Shown here piece by piece: positions 35,125 to 45,345 of a stretch of 64,000 bases of DNA. The notes under the pieces are model-generated. The model was not told the origin of the DNA. It saw nothing but the letters and a program-made list of their open reading frames with translations, and searched no databases. Every line of letters starts with the position of its first letter. Position 1 is the first letter of the stretch. Source of the DNA: Acanthococcus lagerstroemiae (lineage: Eukaryota; Arthropoda; Insecta; Hemiptera; Eriococcidae); contig CM063114.1 of assembly GCA_031841125.1 (NCBI GenBank), positions 26,729,266 to 26,793,265 of the forward strand. Reading direction: 5' to 3'. The position numbers and the translations under genes were made by a program.

Positions 35125-35620
35125 CCGCCCCTGTTTAAGACTCATTAGATCTTTTAGATACTGTTAAGATGAATCCATACTCTCTCAGGATTCGCTGATA
35201 GTCATTAAACTCTTTTAGAACTCATTCAGATTCCATGAAAATTCAGTAAGATTGTTTCAAGCTCATTTTTATACTACACAGAGACTCGTTCAACTGCTCT
35301 TATAACTCATTGAAACTCATTCAGACCCTGCAGTCACGCAGACTAGTTCTCGACTCATTGCTAATGTATTGAGACTAAATTTGAGTCTTGTTTCTTCTAG
35401 GACTCATTTAGACACTTTTTAGAACTTATTAATTCGTCTGCGCTTCAAAAACATTGAGACTCATCAAAATAATTTGAAATTCCTTCGTAGTACGTTAAGA
35501 CTCGTAAAACCCATTCAGACTTCGTTAAGAGTGTTTTTAGGCACTGATAAAAACCATTCAGATTTAAAGATTGATCCAGACGTTTCTAACTCAGACTTGA
35601 CTGATTTTCTGGGGGAAAAC
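35125..35620 (-). repeat. Degenerate GAGTCTT-type array, reverse orientation
   Basis: AAGACTCATT, GAACTCATTCAGA and GACTCGTT words recur irregularly and are the reverse complement of the array at 17630. There is no fixed unit length. Confidence 0.6.
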
Positions 35621-36102
35621 AAAACTCAGTTGAGATTTGGGTTTAGAGCTAGAGAGATATTAGTTTCTGAAGCCTTGATTTTTTTCTTCGGATTCAGAGG
35701 GGCGAGGCAGATCCATGATCTCGTGCATTCAGTGTCTTTCCTTTCAGAGAAAAAGAATTAACGCTTGGTTCTTGAATTCTATTGAATCATCCTTTTTTGG
35801 ATACAGGGAAAGAAGGGAGAAGAGGCTAAACTGCAAATTATTAGTACTCATAGATTTGTGTAGATTTTTTTAAAGGAAAGATAGTTAGATCTTTGTTCTT
35901 GAATCCTGCATCTTTACTCTTAGCTCGGCTCGAAGCGTCAAGAGATGGGGATGGCCCTCTTAACGGTTTATATTCCAAATTCAGCCACAGAAATCAGCGA
36001 ACAGCGCTTTTATTTTTCACTTGTTTACTCTAATTCGGAGTTTTAATTATAAATTTGCTCTCCTCTGGACCCCGATTACCCTTTCCATTTGCCTTTGGAA
36101 AA
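35621..36102. other. Spacer before the tandem duplication
   Basis: No gene or repeat was recognised. The spacer ends TTTGGAAAA, whose last four A residues are the microhomology at the duplication breakpoint. Confidence 0.5.
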
Positions 36103-36618
36103 GTGGCCACTCTACGGGGTTTGCTCCCAGCACAGCTCTTCTGCTGCAAGGAAGACAGCGTAGCGGAGATTAACCATTAAGTCTGCAATTTTACTTCTGT
36201 ATGTAGTCATGATATCCCGATTGACAAAATGCTTTCACGCGAGGAAACGGTTATTAGACATAAATTGCCCAATGTGAGACTTGTGGCAAAGTCATGTCAG
36301 TCAGCTCCGCCCATTTTGAGATCACCTTGCGCTCTGATTGGTTGGACATGTTTTTGTGTACTGAGGATCTGTGAACAATTTTTCGAATGGAGACTACCTA
36401 GTGAGAAAATTATCAGAATTGAGAATAGAGATATCGAATTCAAGGACACTGAATGAGGAAGGCAAAGTGGAAAACTTGAGGAAAAATATGAAAATATTAA
36501 AATTAGGTATAATAAAGAATTAGTAAGTGAGACAGCCAGAAGTAAATGCATTTTGGACGGGGGAGTATAAAATAATTAACACAGCAGCGAGAAGAGAGCA
36601 AACAAGCATATAGGTATT

Positions 36619-36912
36619 ATGAATCGAGTGCAAAGTTATACCCAACATAGTGAAAGAATTTTAACGGTGAGAATTTCAGCTAAACCAGTATCTTCAGTGA
36701 TAGTTCAAATTTATATGCTAATAGAAAGTTATAATGAAGAAGTAGAAAAAATTTATGACGAAATTGATGAAGTATTATGCAAGGTAAAAGGAAAAGAAAA
36801 TTTAATTATAATGGGAGATTGGAACGCCAGAGTAGAAGGAAGAAAAGTAAAAAGGATTTGCGAAGAGCATGGTTCAGAACAAAACGAAATGAAAGAGGGT
36901 CGACGATCATAG
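36619..36912 (+). pseudogene. LINE endonuclease fragment (unit 1)
   Basis: The frame contains RISAKPVSSVIVQIYML, a Glu-rich helix and ENLIIMGDWNARVEG, then HGSEQNEMKEGRRS. This matches the APE-type endonuclease block in which MGDFNA carries catalytic Asp and Asn, followed by GLG-RNERG-RL. Beyond the stop, other frames give INHERRKYM and QIDFMYYD (cf. NTLF-...YTW, QIDYI), then SDHNLVVM, the conserved SDH-LV motif, at about 37100-37125. The endonuclease is thus complete in outline but broken by stops. It is duplicated at 39567-39860. Confidence 0.85.
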
Positions 36913-37263
36913 AATTCTCTTAAGAATATAAATTATTAATTGGAAACACTCTCTTCATAAATCACGAGAGAAGAAAATATATGTACTTGGAAAAGTCCAG
37001 GAGATGAAGAAGATATCAAATAGACTTTATGTATTATGACCAGAAGAAGATACGAAAAACCAATGTTGGATTGGAAGACATACCGAAAAGAGGATGTAGA
37101 TAGTGACCACAATTTGGTAGTAATGAAATAAGTTTAAATCTAAAACGATGAAACGAAGAAAGTACAAATAAAATTGAATTTCGAGTTACTGAAAGAAGTA
37201 AAAAAAAAACAGAATATCAAAAAGAAGTAACGAAAGAATTTTGTAAATCAAAGAAAGGAAATA

Positions 37264-37500
37264 ATGTTGGATAATAGAAAGGAAAAAACCATGAGAAGTG
37301 AAATATCAGAGTCAATGGAAAAGAGGGGAAAGTATAAACAAGCCAGTTATAGAGAAAGTAAGGAAAAATATAAGGCTTTAAGAAATCAAATACAGCAAAA
37401 ATGTAAGGAGACAAATGAAAAATGGATTAATCAAAATTGTGAGAAAATTGAGGAGCAAATGAAACCAAGAAAACCCGATCAGACATATATAACAGCATAA
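37264..37500 (+). pseudogene. LINE endonuclease-RT linker fragment (unit 1)
   Basis: Lys/Glu-rich 78-residue frame with KRGKYKQASYRESKEKYKAL, ETNEKWINQNCEKIEEQ and KPDQTYI. It corresponds to the helical linker between endonuclease and RT in this LINE type (patterns like KYR-LN, A-E-W--E-C-EIE and YKKIK). It ends at the site of the 154-bp MITE. It is duplicated at 40212-40448 with one Lys/Glu change. Confidence 0.75.
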
Positions 37501-37522
37501 ACAGATATTTTGAAGCTAAAGG

Positions 37523-37676
37523 CAGGGGCGGCAACCTAGGTTTCCCCCATATGTAGCATAACAAAAAATAAAAAAGGTATTTACTGGAAAAAACAAGTTT
37601 TGAAAATCTCGTGTGTAGCAAAATCTTCCCATGTGTAGCATCTGCTACGTACGCTACACAGAAGTTGCCGCCCCTG
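37523..37676. mobile_element. hAT MITE, 154 bp, in the LINE (unit 1)
   Basis: Termini CAGGGGCGGCAACCTAGG and CAGGGGCGGCAACTTCT (right end reversed) share the first 13 bases. Outside octamers are GCTAAAGG (37515-37522) and GCTAGAGA (37677-37684), a slightly decayed 8-bp TSD. The interior carries ATGTGTAGCA phrases. It lies in the LINE linker and was present before the tandem duplication. Confidence 0.85.
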
Positions 37677-38062
37677 GCTAGAGATTAAATAATGACTTTA
37701 AAAAGGAGATTATTAGTCTCAAAATAAAAAAAAACAACAAAAAGATGGGTGAAATATGTTGAAAAACAGTATAAGAATAAAGCAGATATAAGTAAATAAT
37801 AAATGGAAAAATAAGGTAGTGTGGAGGACGAAGGAAGAGGAGATCCTATTCTCAGATCAGAATTTGATGAAGATTTGAATTAAATGAAACCAGTTAAAGC
37901 AGAAGGAGTTGATGAAATTGCTAGTGAGTTATTGAAGAATGCAGATGAAGTAGTTTCAAAAAAATTTATATGAATTAATTTGGAGAATGTATGAAAAAAA
38001 AGAAATGCCAATGAATGTCCAGAAAAGCAGGAGTAAGCAAACGTGAAGACTATCGTGCTATT

Positions 38063-38583
38063 AGAGCATCTATCCGCCATTTTGAGTCGCTGGGTGCCCG
38101 ATAATTCACAATTCGATACACGGTATGTTCCGCATTGGAATGTGGAACGGAATGTAGGAGCGCTAATGTGCACCTTCTAATAAAAGGTTGAGTGATCATG
38201 GAGGGAAATAACATTGCTGTAAATGGGAAATAGGGGGTTTTTCAAGAAATCATTATAAAATACAGTAATGACGGACATGCTTCAAATTTGAACTGCAGGG
38301 AGCTACACATTCGAAGTTGCGATTGAAAATTCAATATGTCAGGTAATAAAATTAATAGAAGCGCGGTGAAGCAAGAAATGACAGCCGTATTTTGAAACAC
38401 TCAATTTTTTAAGTGCCCTTAAAAATTAGGCGCTTTTTCTCTATAATCACTCAATAAGAGCTCACAAAACATCCGCTGATGTCCACCACTTTGATTTCGA
38501 GTCCCAATAGTGAATTACGAATCGTCGGGCACCAAGCAAATCAAAATGGCGGACATCAGTACTCGGGTGTTTTCAGGTGCTCT
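38063..38583. mobile_element. TIR element, about 521 bp, in the LINE RT domain (unit 1)
   Basis: AGAGCA ends both sides. A subterminal block on the left, TCCGCCATTTTGAGTCGC then GGGTGCCCGA-AATTC, matches the reversed right block with TCCGCCATTTTGATTTGC and GGTGCCCGA. The right side has about 19 extra bases and folds back on itself (TGATGTCCACCACTTTGATTT against its near-complement). It splits the LINE codons for YRAI from those for ISLLS. The exact TSD is unclear; TATT on both sides is possible. The superfamily is unknown. Confidence 0.7.
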
Positions 38584-38730
38584 AGTATTATAAGTCTACT
38601 TTCGTATGCATTAAAGATTCCAGTAAGGATAATAAATGAGAGAATACAAAATAAAATGGAAGAAAGGGTGGGAGAAGGTAGGTTTGGATTCAGAAAAGGT
38701 AGAGGAACTAACGGAGCAATTTATGTTTGA
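38584..38730 (+). pseudogene. LINE reverse transcriptase N-terminal block (unit 1)
   Basis: After the TIR element the frame resumes with ISLLSYALKIPVRIINERIQ, NKMEE and GRFGFRKGRGT. This equals the RT block NYR-ISLLST-YKI-SRILNERI...Q-GFRKGRST, motifs 1 and 2 of LINE RTs. The preceding residues EDYRAI end just before 38063. Further fragments are a degenerate SSCLSPALLLTYL at about 38965-39000 (cf. GCPLSPLLF) and VIKEIN-KKSG at the unit end. It is duplicated at 41531-41677. Confidence 0.85.
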
Positions 38731-39566
38731 GACTTTTGTAAGGGGAAAAACTGTCAAAAGGTTTGGATATATATATGTAGCATTTTAGGTTTAGAGAAAG
38801 CTTTTGGATAATGTTGAACGATCATAAATGTTTCAAATACTGAAGGAGATACGAGTTATGTATAAAGAAAGAAGAGTAGTGTGGAACTTATATGAGGATC
38901 AGGGCTCAAATATAAATAGAGGATGAAGTGGGAGAAGCGAATATTGAAAAACGAGTGAAACGAAGTAGCTGTTTGTCACCAGCATTGTTATTAACCTATT
39001 TATAGAAAAAATAATTGAAGAAATTAATGAAAAGAAATCAGGTGTCAAAAGTGGCCACTCTACGGGGTTTGCTCCCAGCACAGCTCTTCTGCTGCAAGGA
39101 AGACAGCGTAGCGGAGATTAACCATTAAGTCTGCAATTTTACTTCTGTATGTAGTCATGATATCCCGATTGACAAAATGCTTTCACGCGAGGAAACGGTT
39201 ATTAGACATAAATTGCCCAATGTGAGACTTGTGGCAAAGTCATGTCAGTCAGCTCCGCCCATTTTGAGATCACCTTGCGCTCTGATTGGTTGGACATGTT
39301 TTTGTGTACTGAGGATCTGTGAACAATTTTTCGAATGGAGACTACCTAGTGAGAAAATTATCAGAATTGAGAATAGAGATATCGAATTCAAGGACACTGA
39401 ATGAGGAAGGCAAAGTGGAAAACTTGAGGAAAAATATGAAAATATTAAAATTAGGTATAATAAAGAATTAGTAAGTGAGACAGCCAGAAGTAAATGCATT
39501 TTGGACGGGGGAGTATAAAATAATTAACACAGCAGCGAGAAGAGAGCAAACAAGCATATAGGTATT

Positions 39567-39860
39567 ATGAATCGAGTGCAAAGTTATACCCAACATAGTG
39601 AAAGAATTTTAACGGTGAGAATTTCAGCTAAACCAGTATCTTCAGTGATAGTTCAAATTTATATGCTAATAGAAAGTTATAATGAAGAAGTAGAAAAAAT
39701 TTATGACGAAATTGATGAAGTATTATGCAAGGTAAAAGGAAAAGAAAATTTAATTATAATGGGAGATTGGAACGCCAGAGTAGAAGGAAGAAAAGTAAAA
39801 AGGATTTGCGAAGAGCATGGTTCAGAACAAAACGAAATGAAAGAGGGTCGACGATCATAG
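39567..39860 (+). pseudogene. LINE endonuclease fragment (unit 2)
   Basis: This is an exact translational copy of the endonuclease frame in unit 1, including the MGDWNARVEG motif. All stops and frameshifts are shared with unit 1, so the decay predates the duplication. Confidence 0.85.
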
Positions 39861-40211
39861 AATTCTCTTAAGAATATAAATTATTAATTGGAAACACTCT
39901 CTTCATAAATCACGAGAGAAGAAAATATATGTACTTGGAAAAGTCCAGGAGATGAAGAAGATATCAAATAGACTTTATGTATTATGACCAGAAGAAGATA
40001 CGAAAAACCAATGTTGGATTGGAAGACATACCGAAAAGAGGATGTAGATAGTGACCACAATTTGGTAGTAATGAAATAAGTTTAAATCTAAAACGATGAA
40101 ACGAAGAAAGTACAAATAAAATTGAATTTCGAGTTACTGAAAGAGGTAAAAAAAAAACAGAATATCAAAAAGAAGTAACGAAAGAATTTTGTAAATCAAA
40201 GAAAGGAAATA

Positions 40212-40448
40212 ATGTTGGATAATAGAAAGGAAAAAACCATGAGAAGTGAAATATCAGAGTCAATGGAAAAGAGGGGAAAGTATAAACAAGCCAGTTATAG
40301 AGAAAGTAAGGAAAAATATAAGGCTTTAAGAAATCAAATACAGCAAGAATGTAAGGAGACAAATGAAAAATGGATTAATCAAAATTGTGAGAAAATTGAG
40401 GAGCAAATGAAACCAAGAAAACCCGATCAGACATATATAACAGCATAA
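40212..40448 (+). pseudogene. LINE linker fragment (unit 2)
   Basis: Copy of 37264-37500 with Glu in place of Lys in the QIQQ-CKET phrase. The other residues are identical. Confidence 0.75.
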
Positions 40449-40470
40449 ACAGATATTTTGAAGCTAGAGG

Positions 40471-40624
40471 CAGGGGCGGCAACCTAGGTTTCCCCCATAT
40501 GTAGCATAACAAAAAATAAAAAAGGTATTTACTGGAAAAAACAAGTTTTGAAAATCTCGTGTGTAGCAAAATCTTCCCATGTGTAGCATCTGCTACGTAC
40601 GCTACACAGAAGTTGCCGCCCCTG
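40471..40624. mobile_element. hAT MITE, 154 bp (unit 2)
   Basis: Duplicate of 37523-37676. The left octamer GCTAGAGG (40463-40470) matches the right octamer GCTAGAGA at 7 of 8, better than in unit 1, which supports the TSD. Confidence 0.85.
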
Positions 40625-41010
40625 GCTAGAGATTAAATAATGACTTTAAAAAGGAGATTATTAGTCTCAAAATAAAAAAACAAAACAAAAAGATGGGTGA
40701 AATATGTTGAAAAACAGTATAAGAATAAAGCAGATATAAGTAAATAATAAATGGAAAAATAAGGTAGTGTGGAGGACGAAGGAAGAGGAGATCCTATTCT
40801 CAGATCAGAATTTGATGAAGATTTGAATTAAATGAAACCAGTTAAAGCAGAAGGAGTTGATGAAATTGCTAGTGAGTTATTGAAGAATGCAGATGAAGTA
40901 GTTTCAAAAAAATTTATATGAATTAATTTGGAGAATGTATGAAAAAAAAGAAATGCCAATGAATGTCCAGAAAAGCAGGAGTAAGCAAACGTGAAGACTA
41001 TCGTGCTATT

Positions 41011-41530
41011 AGAGCATCTATCCGCCATTTTGAGTCGCTGGGTGCCCGATAATTCACAATTCGATACACGGTATGTTCCGCATTGGAATGTGGAACGGAA
41101 TGTAGGAGCGCTAATGTGCACCTTCTAATAAAAGGTTGAGTGATCATGGAGGGAAATAACATTGCTGTAAATGGGAAATAGGGGGTTTTCAAGAAATCAT
41201 TATAAAATACAGTAATGACGGACATGCTTCAAATTTGAACTGCAGGGAGCTACACATTCGAAGTTGCGATTGAAAATTCAATATGTCAGGTAATAAAATT
41301 AATAGAAGCGCGGTGAAGCAAGAAATGACAGCCGTATTTTGAAACACTCAATTTTTTAAGTGCCCTTAAAAATTAGGCGCTTTTTCTCTATAATCACTCA
41401 ATAAGAGCTCACAAAACATCCGCTGATGTCCACCACTTTGATTTCGAGTCCCAATAGTGAATTACGAATCGTCGGGCACCAAGCAAATCAAAATGGCGGA
41501 CATCAGTACTCGGGTGTTTTCAGGTGCTCT
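41011..41530. mobile_element. TIR element in LINE RT (unit 2)
   Basis: Duplicate of 38063-38583, one T shorter. Its presence at the identical place in both units shows that it inserted before the tandem duplication. Confidence 0.7.
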
Positions 41531-41677
41531 AGTATTATAAGTCTACTTTCGTATGCATTAAAGATTCCAGTAAGGATAATAAATGAGAGAATACAAAATA
41601 AAATGGAAGAAAGGGTGGGAGAAGGTAGGTTTGGATTCAGAAAAGGTAGAGGAACTAACGGAGCAATTTATGTTTGA
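41531..41677 (+). pseudogene. LINE reverse transcriptase N-terminal block (unit 2)
   Basis: Copy of 38584-38730 with the same GRFGFRKGRGT motif. It is followed by the same degraded stretch. Unlike unit 1, it then runs on into the catalytic FADD region. Confidence 0.85.
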
Positions 41678-41997
41678 GACTTTTGTAAGGGGAAAAACTG
41701 TCAAAAGGTTTGGATATATATATGTAGCATTTTAGGTTTAGAGAAAGCTTTTGGATAATGTTGAACGATCATAAATGTTTCAAATACTGAAGGAGATACG
41801 AGTTATGTATAAAGAAAGAAGAGTAGTGTGGAACTTATATGAGGATCAGGGCTCAAATATAAATAGAGGATGAAGTGGGAGAAGCGAATATTGAAAAACG
41901 AGTGAAACGAAGTAGCTGTTTGTCACCAGCATTGTTATTAACCTATTTATAGAAAAAATAATTGAAGAAATTAATGAAAAGAAATCAGGTGTCAAAA

Positions 41998-42086
41998 TAC
42001 GAATACAAGGAGAGACGGTTAGAATGATAAGGTTTGCAGATGACATTGCAACAGTAAGAAAAAAAATTAAAGGAGAACTAAAGTGG
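41998..42086 (+). pseudogene. LINE RT catalytic FADD block
   Basis: The frame reads RIQGETVRMIRFADDIATVR then KKIKGELK. RFADDIA is the LINE version of the RT catalytic motif Y/F-ADD, here with both aspartates intact. It occurs once only, because the duplication breakpoint at 41997 falls just upstream. The next LINE codons are found after an 801-bp insertion. Confidence 0.85.
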
Positions 42087-42887
42087 GTAATTTTGCCAAT
42101 AACCCGAAAATTCGTAAGTCGCTCCACCTCCGCAAGTATAAATTCTAGAAAAATTATTATTTAAAAAAAAAAACTTACTTCGTCGTGGTCAATTTTTAAC
42201 CAATCAGAGAAGTTGACCGAATACTTATTATACGAAAAGTGGCCAGAATAGTGCGGTATCCTGATAACGAGACCGCCGTGCCTTTTTTTAAATAAATGCG
42301 TAAATTTTTGAAAATTTTGTGAAAAACAAGTTCTTTTTCTTCATTTGTAATGAACCAACACAAATGATATTTTACTTAAAGAATTGCGATACCTGCTGTA
42401 GGTGAGTAATGTATTTCAGTTAACAAAGCTCAAGTATTCAATTTTTTTCAAAAAACACACACTGATCGCACAATCGTCATTTTATTGGAAATTCTTATTT
42501 GTCGTGAACAAAAGTATTTGCTTCAGTAGTCATGATGATTTTGGTTTTATGCCCATGACAAGTGAAGGGTTCCACATGACGATTGAATCTGACGAAATAA
42601 CATCATATTGAAAGAGATTTTGTGTTTATTTGAACAACAGATCGTACCCGGTATGGTCAAAACTCGAAAAGAACGTCTCCTCAGAAAGAGGAAAACAGAA
42701 AAGAAGATACGTCAACGCATAAAATGTAATTCGTTGCCGTGGACGAACTTCATTTTGCCCCTCCTGTAGGTTTTACGCGTATTCAGAGTTCTAAATGTGT
42801 TACACTACGTGCATAAGAGGCCCCTACAAAAAATTGAAAAAAAGCCTCGGAAAAGAAACGAGAAGAAAGGTGAACTTTCTGGTTATT
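42087..42887. mobile_element. Unclassified 801-bp insertion in the LINE
   Basis: LINE coding stops after GELKW and resumes with RMVQKNIEKVG. TGG is present on both sides (42084-42086 and 42888-42890), a possible 3-bp TSD. Near the ends, CCAATAACCCGAAAATTC and CCAAATAACCAGAAAGTTC (reversed) form an imperfect inverted repeat set about 10 bp in on the left. The interior has no recognised protein. The insertion is clear; its class is not. Confidence 0.6.
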
Positions 42888-42890
42888 TGG

Positions 42891-43135
42891 AGAATGGTCC
42901 AAAAAAACATTGAAAAAGTTGGTTAGATGAAAAATTGAGAATAGAATACAGAATGAATATATTAATAAGAATAAAACAAAAATGATAACAGTAGATGGGT
43001 ATACAAAATCCAAGAAATGTGGAAATGAGAGATGAAAAAACAAAGGAAGTAAAGGAATTTAAATACTTAGGTAATCTGATTAAGATGGAAGAAGTAAAAC
43101 TGAAATAAAGAGTGGAATAGAACAAGCTAAGAAGT
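42891..43135 (+). pseudogene. LINE RT thumb region
   Basis: Broken frames read VQKNIEKVG, EKLRIEYRMNI, then EVKEFKYLGNLI. The last is the highly conserved LINE motif V--FKYLGS-I after the RT palm. The end of the block has EIKSGIEQAKK in shifted frames. It is followed by a T-rich tract of about 30 bp. Confidence 0.8.
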
Positions 43136-43181
43136 TTTTTTTCTTTTTTTTTTTTCTTTTCTCCAAAAGGAGACATATTTA

Positions 43182-43406
43182 ATGCAAATATACATTATTT
43201 TGGAAGTAAGACTGAGATTTCTTCGAACGTACATTTGGAGGATAGCTTTGTCTAGATGTGAGAGTTGGACAATAGGAACACACGAAAGAAAAAGGATAGA
43301 AGCTTTTGAAATGCCGTGTCATCGGAGAATGTTGAAAATTAAACGGATAGAAAAGATCAGGGACGAGGAAGAACTGAGGCGAATAGGAAGGGAAAGAAAA
43401 ATTTAG
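43182..43406 (+). pseudogene. LINE post-RT domain
   Basis: The frame contains LEVRLRFLRTYIWRIALSRC, ESWTIG, KRIEAFEMPCHRRMLKIKRI and DEEELRRIGRER. It matches the post-RT region of this LINE type (R--L-KTYVWSVALYG-ETWTL, -EAFEMWC-RRMLKI-W and NEEVLRRIGEER). Several invariant aromatic positions are substituted. Confidence 0.85.
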
Positions 43407-43429
43407 AATTGAGGAGCTTACATCCATAC

Positions 43430-43644
43430 AGGCCTAAATCGAATTTTCTAAATCCCAAGGTTGTCCCATTTGTCACTCAAATCGGATACCTAATGCACTC
43501 CTTGACACATCACAATACCTACTTGCATTCTCTGACAGAACCCTTTAACTATCGATACCAGTCGATAGAAATAACACTTATCATGCTATAGGATACGTAT
43601 TTCTCATTTTACCAACATTTCCCACTATGGAAGTATAAACTCTT
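43430..43644. other. Probable small insertion in the LINE tail
   Basis: LINE-like codons stop after RRIGRERKI and resume at RVEMIGHNMRQ. The intervening sequence does not fit the family and has no clear inverted ends. It could instead be strongly decayed LINE sequence. Confidence 0.4.
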
Positions 43645-43865
43645 CAATTGTAAATATAAGAGTTGAAATGATAGGTCATAATATGAGACAATCAGGGATA
43701 TTATTACTGCTAGAGAGAATGGCAGAGCGAAAAACTGGAAAGGAAGGCAAAGAATAAGCTATGAAGAGCAGATAAAAGGATACAAAGCGTAAATACTCAG
43801 AAATGAAAAGATTAGCACAGAGGAGAGAAAATTTGAAAGAGAAACTGAGGAATACGTCGTCATCA
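43645..43865 (+). pseudogene. LINE C-terminal tail
   Basis: Broken frames give RVEMIGHNMRQSG, LERMAERKTGKEGK and YSEMKRLAQRRENLKEKLRN. These equal the LINE end pattern (LIGH-LRH, EGK--GKRGRGRPR and SY-EMKRLAE-RE-WR). No clear poly(A) or TSD follows, so the element's 3' boundary is only approximate. Confidence 0.75.
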
Positions 43866-45345
43866 TCAGTGCGTTTATTTCAAAGGAGTGGATCGGGTAA
43901 GCTGTAACTTTTGGCACCTTGAGAACTTCTGTCCACCCGGTGCCTTGTAAAAATCGCGGCGTCTTCGCTTGTCAAACGTCGAACACATCAGACGAGTTCG
44001 ACATTTGAAATGCCGAACAAAACGTGTTTTTAAATTCGTTATTATTTCTTTTTGTGCCCGACGCGTACCTGAAATAAAAATTCGGGGAGGGGAAAACAAA
44101 TGAGGAAAACATATAACGAAAGTAATGAAGAAAATATTAATCAAAAAGGGAAGACGGCGAGGTCACACGGTCCAGATATAACCTTCTCTTCATTTCGGAA
44201 TTCGATGACTAATTGTGAGGAATTAATCAGAGAAGGCGGCTGTCCGTCTTGGCAAGCCCCAATCTCTTTTTGGACGCGGATTCTAGCAAACCGAATTAGA
44301 AAACTGAGACAAGAAACAAAAGAGACAAACGAAATAAATTAACTACCGGCGAAGAGCTATTTGTTATTACGCGTTTTAATGACTACTTACGTCATCTAGT
44401 TACAGGTAATCGTCTATATCGCATTTTGCCAACGCTACATCTTTGATTGTGTTTTGTAATTTCCGAAAATTCAGTATCAACTGGTTCGATGGCTTACTCA
44501 AAGTTGAAAAAGAGAAAAAAAAGAGGTTACAAACCGCCAACCTATACCAGGGGATTCGATAAAAGTTCGTATAATCGCAGCCGAGAAAAGCGAAAAAGTT
44601 GGGAAGCTGCGAGCTCGTTTTCCCAAACGTATAACGTCAGGGGGCAGTCTTCGATACACGGCTGCGATTCCTCAAAAGCGTAATTTCAACTTTCACCTTT
44701 TGAGGAGAACACGATTTAATTAAATTAAACGCCATCGGAAAATTCGAACGAGAAGACTATGCAACATTCCGAAGGGCAATTATTATTCCGAATTTGCGGT
44801 TAACGCCGTAGTTACCCTCCGGAGGTTTTAAGATAATTGCCCGAATAGACATTTGCGTTTTGGCCAACTTTTAATCGCTCAGTCATTACAAACACAACTC
44901 ATCACGGAAAACTCTTTACAGTTGCCTTGCTGCGAACTCTGCTCGAAGATCTGCAAGCCCGAGCGAAGCGAGTACCCTTTAACCCTCCGATCTTGTCGAC
45001 GACGCCGCCGTCTCCGTCGCTTTTCCAAATGAGTCTATCGTGATATATGAGCACCACGGGATGTTAACAGATGGAAATCGTTAATACACGCTGCGGAAAA
45101 ACTTTAAACGGGAATTTCGGATTGAGGCGAGCGAGAGCGAAAGAGAGAAAAGCCAAGTTATAAAAATCATTTCATCCAGCCGGGACGGAGCAAAGGCACG
45201 TGGCCAGGGAAGTTCGATTGAGACTTCAAATACTCGTCTTTCGTAATAAGCAAATCGATCCGATGAAATTTGACTCTAAAAGAAGACTAATGGACCGAGG
45301 CGCCGGACGGGAATCATAAGTGGGGGCACACTGATGACTGACTTT
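43866..45345. other. Intergenic sequence, partly GC-richer, no gene seen
   Basis: From about 44900 to 45250 the base composition is more balanced and CpG-containing, unlike the AT-rich repeats, and no repeat match within the window was noticed. The 78-codon Lys/Arg-rich frame at 44447-44683 has no recognisable motif. This may be single-copy DNA. Confidence 0.45.

Larger units (their letters stand above)
36103..39050 (+). repeat. Tandem duplication, unit 1 (2948 bp)
   Basis: Every base from GTGGCCACTCTACGG to GGTGTCAAAA is repeated immediately downstream at 39051-41997, with only a few differences. I see AAAA/AAGA near 37398, an A/G near 37197, an A/G near 37519, a small A-run rearrangement near 37731 and a one-T indel near 38235. 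The sequence before the unit ends in AAAA, and the unit also ends in AAAA, so the junction has 4-bp microhomology. The unit holds upstream sequence, the 5' half of a LINE and two MITEs. Confidence 0.95.
39051..41997 (+). repeat. Tandem duplication, unit 2 (2947 bp)
   Basis: This is the direct head-to-tail copy of 36103-39050. It joins the rest of the LINE without a break: GGTGTCAAAA continues to TACGAATACAAGGAG and the FADD motif. Unit 2 is therefore the one in register with the original 3' half. Its octamer beside the nested MITE (GCTAGAGG) is closer to the other side of that TSD than in unit 1 (GCTAAAGG). Confidence 0.95.
36400..43865 (+). mobile_element. RTE-like LINE, decayed, partly duplicated and multiply interrupted
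   Basis: Pieces of one APE-type non-LTR retrotransposon ORF lie in order on the plus strand. They are: endonuclease start at about 36411-36480 (KIIRIENRDI, then TLNEEGKVENL, cf. KIRIATWNVRTLNEEGK); endonuclease core; linker; RT N-terminal block; FADD block; thumb; and tail to about 43865. Stops and frameshifts are frequent. The order is disturbed by the tandem duplication. It is further cut by the MITEs at 37523 and 38063 (and their copies), an 801-bp insertion at 42087 and a short one at about 43430. The protein style is that of craniofacial-development-protein-2-like endonuclease/RT elements (RTE-like); the exact clade is not decided. Confidence 0.85.
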
